A DNA stretch of 64,000 bases from Glacieibacterium sp965200405 (GCF_965200405.1 NZ_OZ241356.1:868001-932000), one strand, 5' to 3'; positions 1 through 9,033 are shown, counted from the stretch's first letter. Notes: generated from the sequence alone by a model not told the origin. Numbers and translations: made by a program.

Positions 1-420
1 CCCGGTGCCGGTGACCAGGTGCGAGGTGTAGAAGCCGTCGACGTCGTTGCCGCGCCAGATCACCTGGGTTGCCATGCCGCGACGGTCGGGCAGCTCGACG
101 ATGCGCTTGACCGTCTCGCGGACGACATCCTCGCGATTATAGACGGTGCCGAGCGAGCTGTAGGCGACGCAATTGTGCGTGTAGTGCGTGTAGATCAGGC
201 CGACGTCGCGCTCGTCCCAGATCTTGTGGGTGCAGCGGACGATATAGTCGACGATGTCGGTATAGCACTCGTCGAAGCCGCGCATGCTCTGGACGCGCTC
301 GCGGTTTTCCGGGACCAGGTCGATGAAGTCGCGGCGCTCGACCTGCAGCACGGCCTTGCCGTCGGCGGCATAGGGTTTGGCGCGGACGCTGCTCAGCTTG
401 GGCGTAGGCTCGTCGCTCAT
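1..420 (-). CDS. SnoaL-like / NTF2-fold protein (C-terminus beyond window)
   Basis: This reading frame runs off the left edge, so only about 140 N-terminal residues are visible, beginning MSDEPTPKLSS. The visible part contains a stretch like RGFDECYTDIVDYIVR followed by WDERDVGLIYTHYT and YNREDVV, which resembles SnoaL-like proteins of the NTF2 fold, a family of small cone-shaped enzymes and binding proteins including polyketide cyclases and ester hydrolases. Two ATGs are adjacent (423 and 420). The AAAGGA motif upstream favours the second. It lies 23 bp after the alpha/beta hydrolase gene on the same strand, so the two probably form one operon driven from the operator at 1307-1320. Family assignment rests on overall pattern rather than a diagnostic motif. 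The actual reaction is unknown. Confidence 0.6.
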   Translation of the reverse strand, partial: MSDEPTPKLSSVRAKPYAADGKAVLQVERRDFIDLVPENRERVQSMRGFDECYTDIVDYIVRCTHKIWDERDVGLIYTHYTHNCVAYSSLGTVYNREDVVRETVKRIVELPDRRGMATQVIWRGNDVDGFYTSHLVTGTG

Positions 421-443
421 CATGAAATCCTTTGCTCGGGGCA

Positions 444-1250
444 TTATAGGGCGGTTGGAACGGTTGCGGAAACTAACGATAGCTGCGCGTGCCAGCGGCC
501 GATGTGCGCGGCAGCGGCATCGGGGTTTTCCAGCAGCAGGAAGTGACCGGCGCCGGGGACGGTGGCGAACACCGCCCCGGGGGCGACCAGGTCGTGCTGG
601 ACCGCGATCGGCGTGACGCGGTCGGCGTCGCCACCCAGCACCAGGACCGGGCCTTTGCAGCTGGCGAGGCGGTTGCGGCTGTCGGCGCGGCCAAGGGCGA
701 TCTCGGTCTGCTCGCGGTAGCTGGCAGGGGCGGCACGGCGCGCCATGTCGACGACCAGGTCGCGGATCGCCTCGTCGGTCGGGGCCGCACCGCTGTAGGT
801 CGGCCACAGGGTATCGGCGGTGTGGACGGCAATGCCGCGGCTGTCGGCATCGGCGACGGCGGCACGGCGCATGGCATGGCGCTGCGGGTCGGCAGCGCCG
901 GGGTTGGTCGCGACCAGGGCGATGCCGACGACTCGCTCCGGGGCCAGCGCCAGTATCTCCAGCCCGACGATGCCACCCAGCGAGAAGCCGATCAGTGCAA
1001 AGCGGTACGGTGCATCGGCGAGGATGCGGCGGGCCATGGCGTTCGCCGACTCGGTGCCGGTGAGCTCCACGACCTGCGCGCGCATCTTGGGCAGGCGGTC
1101 GAGCAATGGCTGGAACACCCGCTCGTCGCATAATGTGCCGGGCAGCAGCAGGACGGGAACGGCGGCGGCGCGACGGTCGGCGACGGCAGCTTTGGACTGC
1201 GCATCCACCGGCTGGATATCGTCACTTCGATGTCGCACCATTGCCGTCAT
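444..1250 (-). CDS. alpha/beta hydrolase
   Basis: This is a single-domain alpha/beta-fold hydrolase of about 268 residues. The N-terminal strand PVLLLPGTLCDERVF is the usual oxyanion-hole region. The nucleophile elbow is GFSLGG (serine nucleophile), an acidic residue follows in VLGGDADRVTP, and the catalytic histidine is in GAGHFLLLE near the C-terminus. Such enzymes cleave esters, lactones or C-C bonds, and the substrate cannot be read from sequence. The ATG at 1250 is preceded by GGGGCAG; an in-frame GTG at 1280 is an alternative, adding ten residues. There is no signal peptide, so it is cytoplasmic. It is first in a two-gene unit with the SnoaL-like gene and transcribed divergently from the bicupin gene, with the shared LacI-type operator between them. 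Confidence 0.85.
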   Translation of the reverse strand: MTAMVRHRSDDIQPVDAQSKAAVADRRAAAVPVLLLPGTLCDERVFQPLLDRLPKMRAQVVELTGTESANAMARRILADAPYRFALIGFSLGGIVGLEILALAPERVVGIALVATNPGAADPQRHAMRRAAVADADSRGIAVHTADTLWPTYSGAAPTDEAIRDLVVDMARRAAPASYREQTEIALGRADSRNRLASCKGPVLVLGGDADRVTPIAVQHDLVAPGAVFATVPGAGHFLLLENPDAAAAHIGRWHAQLSLVSATVPTAL

Positions 1251-1306
1251 CCGTACGTTCTGCCCCAGCGGCTCTTGCACTAGCCGGCTCGATGTTTTAG
1301 CGACAA

Positions 1307-1320
1307 TGCATCCGAATGCA
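1307..1320. promoter_or_regulatory. LacI-type operator, site 1
   Basis: The 14-mer TGCATCCGAATGCA is a near-perfect palindrome (TGCAT-NCGN-ATGCA) with a central CG, the layout typical of LacI-family operators. It lies between the divergent hydrolase and bicupin genes, 26 bp upstream of the bicupin GTG and 56 bp upstream of the hydrolase ATG. The identical 14-mer recurs at 3786 and 5005, and close variants at 13093 and 13347. Confidence 0.8.
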
Positions 1321-1345
1321 ATAACGTGGCACGTAAGGAATTCCA

Positions 1346-2365
1346 GTGGCGATTTGGTCCCAGGCCATGATGAACGAACGGTTGGTGCGCTATGCCGACC
1401 TGATCCCGTGCCGCACGGCGTTCCTCGACACCCGAACGCCCGGCTCGACCGAGAAGGAGAATTTCACCATCATCGGTGCGGGCGTCTCCGAGAGTCCGGA
1501 GCAGCACGTCCACCTGACCGAGCGCCACGGCTTCAACATCGGCGCGGCGCGCCAGCCCTTCGGTTGCGTCAACTCGCAGCACAGCCACGACACCGCCGAG
1601 GTGTTCATCATCCACTCCGGCCGCTGGCGCCTGTTGTTCGGGCCGAACAAGGAAGACGGCTCGCTGGAGATCGGGCCGGGCGACGTCTGCTCGGTGCCGA
1701 TCCACATGTTCCGCGGCTTCGAGAAGGTCGACCAGGGCACCGGCTTCCTGTTTACTATCCTCGGCGAGGACGATCCCGGCAAGGTGACCTGGGCGCCCGC
1801 CGTGTTCGAAGCGGCCGCCGACTTCGGCCTCAAGCTCGCCAAGGGGGGCCGGCTGATCGACACGACCAGCGGCACCGCCGAGCTGCAGGATGTCGAGATG
1901 GAGCAGGGCCTAGACGCCGACGGCATGGCGCATCTCAAGACACCGTCCGCCGAAAAGCTGGCGCAGTGCGTCGTCGCAGCGGGCGATATCGTCGCCAACC
2001 CGGGGTCGCCGCTGGCCGCCGAGGGCGTCGAGGAGGCCGGCATCATCGTTCCCCGGGCGACCGGCGACGGCTTTGCACCGGGCCCGATCACCGGCTGGTG
2101 GCCGCAGAACTTCAACCTGCGCCAGCTGACGCTGCAGACCGGCGCCTATGTGCCGACGCACACCCGCGCCGAGCCCGAGGTCATCATGATCCAGGACGGT
2201 ACGCTGGAGGTCAGCTGGGCCGACGGCGCGATCATCATGGGCGCCGGCGACCTGCTGACCGTCCCGGTCGGCCTGCCGCACGCATTCCGCAATACCGCGT
2301 CGGTGCCGCTCAACGCCTTTGTCGTCCGCGGCGGCGACAGCCCCGCAGCGCCGGTGTTCGCCTGA
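1346..2365 (+). CDS. bicupin-domain protein
   Basis: This 339-residue protein has two cupin beta-barrels. The first, around residues 85-135, shows HSHDTAEVFIIHSG and a later PIHMFRGFE, matching the two cupin motifs with metal-binding His and Glu. The second, around residues 265-330, shows PTHTRAEPEVIMIQDG and PVGLPHAFRN. Bicupins include ring-cleaving dioxygenases, isomerases and decarboxylases, and the residues here allow metal binding but do not fix the reaction. The GTG start at 1346 has AAGGA six bases upstream; an internal ATG at 1367 is less well served. Two hairpins follow the stop, and HisD-like 1 converges from the other side. The adjacent operator places it in the regulon, and I infer a catabolic role. 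Confidence 0.85.
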   Translation: MAIWSQAMMNERLVRYADLIPCRTAFLDTRTPGSTEKENFTIIGAGVSESPEQHVHLTERHGFNIGAARQPFGCVNSQHSHDTAEVFIIHSGRWRLLFGPNKEDGSLEIGPGDVCSVPIHMFRGFEKVDQGTGFLFTILGEDDPGKVTWAPAVFEAAADFGLKLAKGGRLIDTTSGTAELQDVEMEQGLDADGMAHLKTPSAEKLAQCVVAAGDIVANPGSPLAAEGVEEAGIIVPRATGDGFAPGPITGWWPQNFNLRQLTLQTGAYVPTHTRAEPEVIMIQDGTLEVSWADGAIIMGAGDLLTVPVGLPHAFRNTASVPLNAFVVRGGDSPAAPVFA

Positions 2366-2368
2366 ACG

Positions 2369-2403
2369 AATAAACCCTCCCCGCGCTGGCGGGGAGGGTT
2401 ATT
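2369..2403. terminator. hairpin terminator after bicupin gene
   Basis: CCCTCCCCGC (2375-2384) pairs with GCGGGGAGGG (2389-2398) around a GCTG loop and is followed by TTATT. It lies just after the bicupin stop and could terminate in both directions between convergent genes. Confidence 0.75.
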
Positions 2404-2411
2404 GCCGTAAC

Positions 2412-2443
2412 CTACCCTCCCCGCGGAAACGCAGGGAGGGTAG
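2412..2443. terminator. hairpin terminator after HisD-like 1
   Basis: CTACCCTCCC (2412-2421) pairs with GGGAGGGTAG (2434-2443). It sits directly downstream of the minus-strand HisD-like gene, which ends at 2450. Its stem sequence resembles that of the neighbouring hairpin, so the two may be copies of one element. Confidence 0.65.
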
Positions 2444-2449
2444 TGTAAC

Positions 2450-3754
2450 TCAGGCCGCTTTCGCTTTGCGCCGCTCGAAGCGGATTGCCGCCGCCTTCTG
2501 ATGGCCTTCGAGGCCCTCGCTGCCGCTCTGGCGGATGGCGGGCGGCGCGACCAGGTCGATGGCGCTGTCCTCGAGCCACTGGTGCGTCGCGATCTTGACG
2601 TACGAACCGACCCACAGGCCGCCGGTGTAGCGGCCGGCGCCCATCGTCGGCAGCGTGTGGTTGGTGCCGACGCACTTGTCCGAATAGACGACGCTGGCAT
2701 TGATCCCGATGAACAGCGATCCGTAGTTGCGGACCTTCTTCGAGAACGCCATCGGGTCGGCGGTGTGGATCTGCAGATGCTCGGCCGCGACATGGTCGGA
2801 GTAAGCGATCATCGCTTCCTCGTCCTCGCAGAGCACGACCTCGCCGTAGTTCTCCCAGCTCTCGGATGCGACCTGCGCGGTGGCCAGCGTCTTGAGCTGC
2901 TTGGCGACTTCGCGGACGGTCGCCTCGGCCAGCGCGCGGTCGGTGGTGATCAGGCCGACGCGGGTGCGGACGTCATGCTCGGCCTGGCCCAGCAAGTCGG
3001 TGGCGATCAGCTCGGCGTCGCCGGTCGAGTCGGCGAGGACGAAGATCTCCGACGGACCGGCGAGCTGGTCGATGCCGATCGGGCCGAAAACCTGGCGCTT
3101 GGCCTCGTTGACGAAGGCGTTGCCCGGGCCGACGATCTTGTTGACGCGCGGTACGCTCTCGGTGCCGAACGCCATCGCGGCGATTGCCTGGGCGCCACCG
3201 ATGCGGAAGATGCGGTCGGCGCCCGACAGGTGGCAGCCGGCGATCATAGCGGGATGGGCATTTGGCGGCAGGCAGGCGACGACCTCGTCGCAACCGGCGA
3301 CCTTGCCGGGCACGATGGTCATGATCGGCGCCGACAGCAGCGGGAAGCGACCGCCGGGGACATAGGCACCGACCCGCTCGATCGGGATGACGCGGTGGCC
3401 GAGGTGCAGGCCGGGCAACGGCTCGACTTCCAGCGGCAGGATCGTCGCCAGCTGAGCCTCGGCAAAGCGGCGGACATTGTCGATGGCGAACTCGGTATCG
3501 GCCTGGGTCTGGCGCTCCATGCCCGCCAGCGCGGCGAGGCGCTCGGCCTGGGTGACCTCGAAACGCTCCAGCTCGATCTTGTCGAAGCGCAGCGAATAGT
3601 CCCGCACGGCGGCGTCGCCGCGGGTCTGCACGTCCTTCAGGATGCCGACTACGGTCTCGACGACATTGCCGCTGTCCCCCAGCGAGTCGCGCGCCGGTGC
3701 CTTTATGTATGTGGTCCGTCCAGGCAGCCCGCCCGGCACTGCATTGCTCGTCAT
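2450..3754 (-). CDS. HisD-family dehydrogenase 1 (histidinol-dehydrogenase-like, probably catabolic)
   Basis: This 434-residue protein belongs to the zinc-dependent, NAD-linked histidinol dehydrogenase family, which oxidises a primary alcohol through the aldehyde to a carboxylate. Conserved landmarks are VGPGNAF near residue 208, AGPSEI, GQAEHD near 258 (Gln and His zinc ligands), AAEHLQIHT near 323 (catalytic Glu-His), SDKCVGTNHTLPT near 355-365 (Asp ligand) and GHQKAA near 418 (last His ligand). All catalytic residues are therefore kept. No other his gene is nearby and a paralogue lies at 11.8-13.1 kb, so a catabolic role on another hydroxymethyl substrate is more likely than histidine synthesis; sulfopropanediol dehydrogenase HpsN is a known precedent. 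Of the two adjacent ATGs, the second (3754) is better spaced from GGGAGG. The operator at 3786-3799 is 31 bp upstream. Confidence 0.9.
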   Translation of the reverse strand: MTSNAVPGGLPGRTTYIKAPARDSLGDSGNVVETVVGILKDVQTRGDAAVRDYSLRFDKIELERFEVTQAERLAALAGMERQTQADTEFAIDNVRRFAEAQLATILPLEVEPLPGLHLGHRVIPIERVGAYVPGGRFPLLSAPIMTIVPGKVAGCDEVVACLPPNAHPAMIAGCHLSGADRIFRIGGAQAIAAMAFGTESVPRVNKIVGPGNAFVNEAKRQVFGPIGIDQLAGPSEIFVLADSTGDAELIATDLLGQAEHDVRTRVGLITTDRALAEATVREVAKQLKTLATAQVASESWENYGEVVLCEDEEAMIAYSDHVAAEHLQIHTADPMAFSKKVRNYGSLFIGINASVVYSDKCVGTNHTLPTMGAGRYTGGLWVGSYVKIATHQWLEDSAIDLVAPPAIRQSGSEGLEGHQKAAAIRFERRKAKAA

Positions 3755-3785
3755 CATGGTCCTCCCGTAAATAGCACGTGCCCTA

Positions 3786-3799
3786 TGCATCCGAATGCA
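3786..3799. promoter_or_regulatory. LacI-type operator, site 2
   Basis: An exact copy of TGCATCCGAATGCA in the divergent region between HisD-like 1 (start 3754) and lacI (start 3896). This position would let the regulator control both HisD-like 1 and its own gene. A palindromic GCACGTGC abuts it at 3774-3781. Confidence 0.8.
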
Positions 3800-3895
3800 C
3801 TGCGCGCCAAGATGTTTTGCGACATACTGTTGCCGAACTTGCATGATGACGCGAAGCGGGCATGGATGACGGCATGATGGTTCGGGGGCGCAAGG

Positions 3896-4966
3896 ATGGT
3901 TGAGGCAAGTGGGCGCCCGCGCGGCAAGCGTCCGCCGGCCGCCAAGGCGGTGGCGTTCGAGCCGATGCCGAGCGGCCAGCGTCCGACGTCGTACGACGTG
4001 GCGCGACGGGCGGGCGTCTCGCAGTCGGCGGTATCGCGCTGCTTTTCGCCGGGCGAGAGCGTCGCGCCGGCCACCCGCGAGCGCATCCTGAAGGTCGCTG
4101 CCGAACTCGGCTATCGGCCCAACGCACTGGCGCAGGGCCTGATTTCGGGACGGACCAACCTTGTCGCGGTGCTGATCTCCAGCCTGACCGCGCTCTATTA
4201 TCCCGAGGTCCTGGCAGAACTGACGCAACGCCTGCTCGCCCGCGACATCCGTGTGCTGCTGTTCTCGCTTCACGCCGAGAGCGACGTCGACGAGGTTCTC
4301 GACCAGGTTTTCCGCCACAGCGTCGACGGCGTCATCAGCGCCGCCCGCCTCGCCGATGCGCAGATCCGCCAGTTCATCGACCAGCGTGTGCCGCTCGTCC
4401 TGTACAACCGCGTTGCGCAATCGGCGTCGGCGGCCTCGGTATGCTGCGATTCCGCCGCCGGCGAGCGCGACCTGGTCGAGCGCCTGCTGCTGGCGGGCCA
4501 CCGGCGCTTCGGCATCATCGGCGGGCCGGAAGACAGCTATGTCGGCGAGGAGCGCCGCGAATCGGCGCTGCTGCGATTGGCGCAGGACGGCATCACCGAC
4601 GTGCCGATGGTACGCGGCGACTTCAGCTATGAAAGCGGCGGCGCCGGGTTGCGCGCCCTGATGGCGCAGCGCGACGGCTATGACGCGATCATCTGCGTCA
4701 GCGACCTGATGGCGATCGGCGCGATCGACCTGGCGCGCGACGAGTTCGGCCTGCAGGTGCCCGACGACCTGTCCGTCGTCGGCTTCGACGGGTCGGGCCC
4801 GGCGACCTGGTCGAGCTACCGCGTCACCTCGATCCGCCAGCCGGTGCGGCGCATGACCGAAGCAGCGATCACCATGCTGGTCGAGCGCATCGAAGATCCC
4901 GAACTCCCGGCCGAGCGCCGCCTGTTCACCGGACAGTTCATCGTCGGGCGGTCGGCACGACTTTAA
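3896..4966 (+). CDS. LacI-family transcriptional regulator
   Basis: This 356-residue regulator has a LacI-type helix-turn-helix at about residues 31-50 (SYDVARRAGVSQSAVSRCF) followed by the hinge segment YRPNALAQGL. A periplasmic-binding-protein-like sensor domain follows, with DGVISAA, FGIIGGP, AIICVSDLMAIGAI and SVVGFDG. It therefore binds DNA as a dimer and senses a small molecule. The N-terminus is about 30 residues longer than usual and rich in Arg, Lys and Pro; an internal ATG at 3962 would remove most of this. The identical 14-bp operators at five promoters around it, including its own, make it the probable regulator of the whole 1-18 kb block. Whether ligand relieves repression, as for most LacI proteins, is inferred. 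Confidence 0.93.
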   Translation: MVEASGRPRGKRPPAAKAVAFEPMPSGQRPTSYDVARRAGVSQSAVSRCFSPGESVAPATRERILKVAAELGYRPNALAQGLISGRTNLVAVLISSLTALYYPEVLAELTQRLLARDIRVLLFSLHAESDVDEVLDQVFRHSVDGVISAARLADAQIRQFIDQRVPLVLYNRVAQSASAASVCCDSAAGERDLVERLLLAGHRRFGIIGGPEDSYVGEERRESALLRLAQDGITDVPMVRGDFSYESGGAGLRALMAQRDGYDAIICVSDLMAIGAIDLARDEFGLQVPDDLSVVGFDGSGPATWSSYRVTSIRQPVRRMTEAAITMLVERIEDPELPAERRLFTGQFIVGRSARL

Positions 4967-5004
4967 CGATATTGTGACAGATTAAACACGCTACGGGTCA
5001 AATC

Positions 5005-5018
5005 TGCATCCGAATGCA
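5005..5018. promoter_or_regulatory. LacI-type operator, site 3
   Basis: An exact copy of TGCATCCGAATGCA, 76 bp upstream of TonB receptor 1. A small hairpin, CGACA-TTTC-TGTCG (5068-5081), lies between it and the AGGGG ribosome-binding site and may be part of the leader. Confidence 0.8.
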
Positions 5019-5094
5019 AATGACGTGGACAAGAAATGAAGCCTTGAATACACCCGACGGCAGGGAACGACATTTCTGTCGATAGGGGTCTACG

Positions 5095-7728
5095 ATGTTC
5101 AACAAGTTTCTGCTGGCTGGAACCTCGGCGTGCGCACTCGCCCTGGGCGCCACGCCGCTGTTTGCGCAAAGCGCGACAACCGCCGATCCCGCAGCGACTG
5201 AAGAGGCCGGCGGCCTTGGCGACATCGTCGTTACCGCGCAGCGCCGGGCGCAGAGCCTGCAGACCGTGCCGCTGTCGGTAACCGCGGTGACCGGCGAGAC
5301 GCTGACCAGCCGCGGCGTCACCGACGTGTCGCAGCTTGCCAAGTTCGTGCCTGGCTTCAACTTCGGCCGCTCGGGCTCGGATGCGCGACCAGCCATGCGC
5401 GGCATCCGCACCGCCAACAACGAAGTCACCGGCGACCCGGTCATCGGCTATTTCGTTGACGGCATCTACCAGTCGCGCACCAGCCAGGCGACGCTCGGCT
5501 TCGTCGACGTCGCGCAGGTCGAGGTCCAGCGCGGCCCACAGGGCACCCTGTTCGGTCGCAACACCATCGGCGGCAACATCACCGTCACCACCAACGAGCC
5601 GGGCGACAGCTTCGACTATGGCGGCACGCTGACCGGCGCCAATTATTCGCGCGTCCGCCTTGAGGGCTTCGTCAACACGCCGCTGACCCCGACCCTGTCG
5701 TTCCGCCTTGCCGGCGCCTTTGAAAACCAGGGCGGCTACGTCAAGGACGACTTCATCAAGCACGCCGACCTGTTCGACGAGCGCCAGCGCTTCATCCGCG
5801 GCTCGCTGCGCTTCGAGCCAAGTGCCGAGTTCAAGGCAGTCCTTCGCGTCGCCCGCGCCTTCAACGGCGGCCATGGCGGCTCGGCCTTCGGCTACAAGCA
5901 GATCGGCACCTATGTCGACCCGGCGACCTGCCAGACGCTGTTCAACACCTCGGTGGCGCTGATCAACAGCCGCGCCGGCAACCGCGACGGCATCGCCGAC
6001 TGCACGACGACGGTCGCCGGACCGGCCGGTGCAGCGGGAACCGGCGTCGATATCGGCATCCCGATCTACAAGGCCGGCGACAAATACGCCGTCGACAACG
6101 ACTACAAGACGCGCCGCAGCCAGAAGCAGACCCAGGCGTCGCTCGACATGCAGTACGACTTCGGCCCGGTGACATTGAAGTCGCTGACCGGTTTCGTCGA
6201 TTACAACGCGGTCCGCACCAGCGACTCCGACTTCTCGTCGTCGACCATTGCCATCGACAGCCAGCTGACCACGGCACGCACCTACAGCCAGGAACTGCAG
6301 CTGCTTTCCAGCAGCAAGTCGAGCAAGCTCCAGTATGTCGCCGGCGTCTTCTATTATCACGACGACCTCGGCAGCCTGTTCATCAACCAGCAGCTGCCGC
6401 GCACCATCCGCTCGTCGGCGCTGGCCACCCCGATCACGGCGGCAGCGAACAACGGCACCTATAATTACAACAAGACCAAGCTCGAATCGAAGGCGGTCTA
6501 TGCCCAGGCGACCTATCACCTGACCGATCAGCTGTCGTTCACCGGCGGCGTTCGCTACACCAACGATCACAAGCAGTTCTTCAATGCCTCGGGCAATGGC
6601 TTCCTGCCGCTGCCGGTCGCCGGCCAGCCCAGCCCGCTGACCCTGATCAACTTCGGCCTGCCGACGCCGCCGAACTCATTCTACGGCGCGCGGCCGACGA
6701 ACTGCGGTACCGCGGGCGTCACCGCCGGCTTCAATATCGACTCCGCCGGTCGCTTCGTCGGTGCCAATTACTGCCCGGCAACCTTCAAGCAGACGACCTA
6801 CCGCGCCGGCGTCGACTATCAGCTGACCGACACCAGCCTGCTGTACGGCACGGTCTCGTCGGGCTTCCGCTCGGGCGGCTTCAACTCCGGCCAGGTCGCC
6901 GCACAGGCGGCGCCGACGTTCCAGCCGGAAACCGTCACGGCATTCGAGATCGGCTCCAAGAACCGCTTCTTCGACCGCACCGTGCAGGTCAACGTCGCGG
7001 CGTTCCTGAACAACTACAAGGATCTGCAGGAGCAGCGCCAGGTCATCATCGGTGGCACGACGCTGCAGACGACCTTCAACGCCGCGACCGCGCGCTCGTA
7101 CGGCGTCGAGTTCGAGACGCTGTGGCAGCCAACCCCCGAAGTCCACCTCGGCGCAAATCTCAGCCTGTTGAGCGCCAAGTACCGCGACTTCAACAACGTG
7201 CCGCTGCCGTACGGCACCTCGATCCTGGTGCCCGACGCGACGCAGACCGCACCGACCGTCGTCAACGGCGTCGTCATCGCCGCCGCCGGCCAGCGCCGCA
7301 TCTTCGCCCCGGGCTATACCTGCACCCCGACCGCCGGCACCGGCGGCGTCGGCCAGCCCGCCCTGGCGTTCGGCTGCGACCTGTCGGGCAACCGTATCCC
7401 GCACTCGCCGAAGTTCTCGGGCTCGGCCTTCGCCAGCTACGACTTCGACCTCGGCAACCTGGGCACCCTGACGCCGTTCGCCGCGGTGACCTTCTCGGGC
7501 AAGTATGACGAGCAGGCGTTCAACGACAAGCTCGGCCGCTCGCCGGGTTACGCCAAGATCGACCTCAACCTGACCTGGGCCTACAACCCGCAGCTGACGT
7601 TCGAGGCCTTTGCCACCAACGTCAACAATGCGACGGTGCGGACGATCGTCTCCTACGGCGGCACCCCGCTGCAGGCGAGCTACGAGCCACCGCGGCAGTT
7701 CGGCGTGCGGGTCACCGTCCGCAAGTAA
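5095..7728 (+). CDS. TonB-dependent receptor 1
   Basis: This 877-residue outer-membrane receptor imports a ligand using energy from TonB-ExbBD. A signal peptide ends near ALGATPLFAQS. The mature N-terminus has GDIVVTAQRRAQSLQ (plug and TonB-box region), then the plug signatures MRGIRTANN, GYFVDGIYQS and QRGPQGTLFGRNTIGGNI, followed by a 22-strand barrel region rich in aromatic and Asn residues. The protein ends TVRK rather than with the usual terminal aromatic residue of the BAM recognition signal, which is odd. It is followed 24 bp later by an MFS transporter with its own AAAGGA site, and the operator upstream ties it to the LacI regulon. The ligand is unknown; it resembles the broad sphingomonad receptor group used for plant- or lignin-derived compounds as well as siderophores. 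Confidence 0.93.
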   Translation: MFNKFLLAGTSACALALGATPLFAQSATTADPAATEEAGGLGDIVVTAQRRAQSLQTVPLSVTAVTGETLTSRGVTDVSQLAKFVPGFNFGRSGSDARPAMRGIRTANNEVTGDPVIGYFVDGIYQSRTSQATLGFVDVAQVEVQRGPQGTLFGRNTIGGNITVTTNEPGDSFDYGGTLTGANYSRVRLEGFVNTPLTPTLSFRLAGAFENQGGYVKDDFIKHADLFDERQRFIRGSLRFEPSAEFKAVLRVARAFNGGHGGSAFGYKQIGTYVDPATCQTLFNTSVALINSRAGNRDGIADCTTTVAGPAGAAGTGVDIGIPIYKAGDKYAVDNDYKTRRSQKQTQASLDMQYDFGPVTLKSLTGFVDYNAVRTSDSDFSSSTIAIDSQLTTARTYSQELQLLSSSKSSKLQYVAGVFYYHDDLGSLFINQQLPRTIRSSALATPITAAANNGTYNYNKTKLESKAVYAQATYHLTDQLSFTGGVRYTNDHKQFFNASGNGFLPLPVAGQPSPLTLINFGLPTPPNSFYGARPTNCGTAGVTAGFNIDSAGRFVGANYCPATFKQTTYRAGVDYQLTDTSLLYGTVSSGFRSGGFNSGQVAAQAAPTFQPETVTAFEIGSKNRFFDRTVQVNVAAFLNNYKDLQEQRQVIIGGTTLQTTFNAATARSYGVEFETLWQPTPEVHLGANLSLLSAKYRDFNNVPLPYGTSILVPDATQTAPTVVNGVVIAAAGQRRIFAPGYTCTPTAGTGGVGQPALAFGCDLSGNRIPHSPKFSGSAFASYDFDLGNLGTLTPFAAVTFSGKYDEQAFNDKLGRSPGYAKIDLNLTWAYNPQLTFEAFATNVNNATVRTIVSYGGTPLQASYEPPRQFGVRVTVRK

Positions 7729-7752
7729 CCGGTCGCGACGAAAGGACTTCGG

Positions 7753-9033
7753 ATGGGTGCTGCCGCGACACACGACGAGGCGGTCACCGCCGGCAGCGCC
7801 GCCCCGGCCGAGGTCGTGGTCGCGCCGATGGCAGAGACGGCGCGCCCGACGACCGGGCGCGCCGTTGCTGCGTTCGGCTTCCTGCTGATCGCCGAGTTCT
7901 TCTACGGCTGGGCGTGGAACACCGTCGACGTCCTGCGCCCCTACATTCGCGACAGCCTGGGACTATCGCTGACCCAAGCCGGCTCGGCCTATTCGGCGCA
8001 GGGCGCCGGCGCGCTGATCGGCGCGATCATCATGGGCCAGCTCGCGGACCGCTTCGGGCGGCGCAACATGCTGGTCGTGGTGATGATCGGCTATGGCCTG
8101 ATGCTGATCGCCGGCGTCGGGGTGACCAGCTACGTGACATTGCTGGCCCAGCGCTTCGGTCTCGGCCTGTTCCTCGGCGGCATCTTCCCGATCGTCGTCG
8201 GCATCTATGTCGGGCTGTTCTCCAGCAACGTCCGCGGCCGGCTGGCGAGCATGATCAACGCGACCTTCAGCCTGTCGATCGTTCTGCTCGGCCTCGCCAG
8301 TGGCGCGCTGGCCGGGCGCGACTGGCACCTGCTGCTGTGGCTGGGCGGGGTCCCGCCGATCCTGCTGGCGTTCGCCGCCTACATGATCATCCCGCCGAGC
8401 GCCGACCGGGGTGTCGAGCGCGCCTCTAAGCTACCGATCTTCGAGCTGTTCGCGCACGGCGTGCGGCGTCGCACGGTCATGCTGGCGTCGCTGACCGGGC
8501 TGAATTTCTTTGCGTACCAATCGTATAGCGGCTGGCTGACGATTTACCTCACCGACATCCGCCACCTGCCGGCACTGGCGATCGGCAAGCTGGTGGCGTG
8601 GCAGTTCTCGGGCAATATCGCCGGCGGCTTCTTCTGGGGCTGGGCCGGGGATCGCTTCGGGCGACGCTTCAACGCGCTCGGCTTCCTGATCGCAGCGGCG
8701 GCGATCGTGGTCTATCTCAGCGTGCCGACCAACCTGGCGACGCTGTCGGTGATCGGCTGCATCTACGGCTTCATGCTCTCGGCCAGCGTCATCTGGGGGC
8801 CGTGGATCACCGAGCTTTACCCGGCGCACCTCAAGTCGACCGCCGCGTCGATCTTCAACTGGGGGCGGATCGTCAGCTTCTTCGCGCCGCTGGTGACGGG
8901 GTTTTTGGCCGGGAGCTACGGCCTCGCGTCGACGATGATGCTGGCGAGTGCGACGTTTGCGGTGGCCGGGGTGCTGTGGCTGTGCCTGCCGGAGACGCAT
9001 GCCAAGCCGCTGCTGCCGGGCCGGCGGGTCTAA
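7753..9033 (+). CDS. MFS transporter 1
   Basis: This 426-residue major facilitator superfamily protein has about 12 membrane segments in two halves. Motif A is seen as GQLADRFGRRNML after helix 2, and a matching WGWAGDRFGRRFNALGF in the second half. Acidic residues lie in helix 1 (AEFFYGWAWNTVDVLRPY), consistent with proton-coupled uptake of an organic acid or similar small molecule. It should sit in the inner membrane and complete import begun by TonB receptor 1. AAAGGA lies six bases before the ATG. It is a close paralogue of MFS 2 at 15.8 kb, sharing long identical stretches such as YGWAWNTVDVLRP and SAYSAQGAGAL. A hairpin terminator follows the stop. Confidence 0.92.
   Translation: MGAAATHDEAVTAGSAAPAEVVVAPMAETARPTTGRAVAAFGFLLIAEFFYGWAWNTVDVLRPYIRDSLGLSLTQAGSAYSAQGAGALIGAIIMGQLADRFGRRNMLVVVMIGYGLMLIAGVGVTSYVTLLAQRFGLGLFLGGIFPIVVGIYVGLFSSNVRGRLASMINATFSLSIVLLGLASGALAGRDWHLLLWLGGVPPILLAFAAYMIIPPSADRGVERASKLPIFELFAHGVRRRTVMLASLTGLNFFAYQSYSGWLTIYLTDIRHLPALAIGKLVAWQFSGNIAGGFFWGWAGDRFGRRFNALGFLIAAAAIVVYLSVPTNLATLSVIGCIYGFMLSASVIWGPWITELYPAHLKSTAASIFNWGRIVSFFAPLVTGFLAGSYGLASTMMLASATFAVAGVLWLCLPETHAKPLLPGRRV

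Noticed and set aside
2450..3754. HisD-like 1 as the histidine biosynthesis gene
   Set aside because: The active site alone would allow it, but there is no his operon context, a paralogue lies in a catabolic operon, and a LacI operator precedes it. Biosynthesis is not excluded with certainty.
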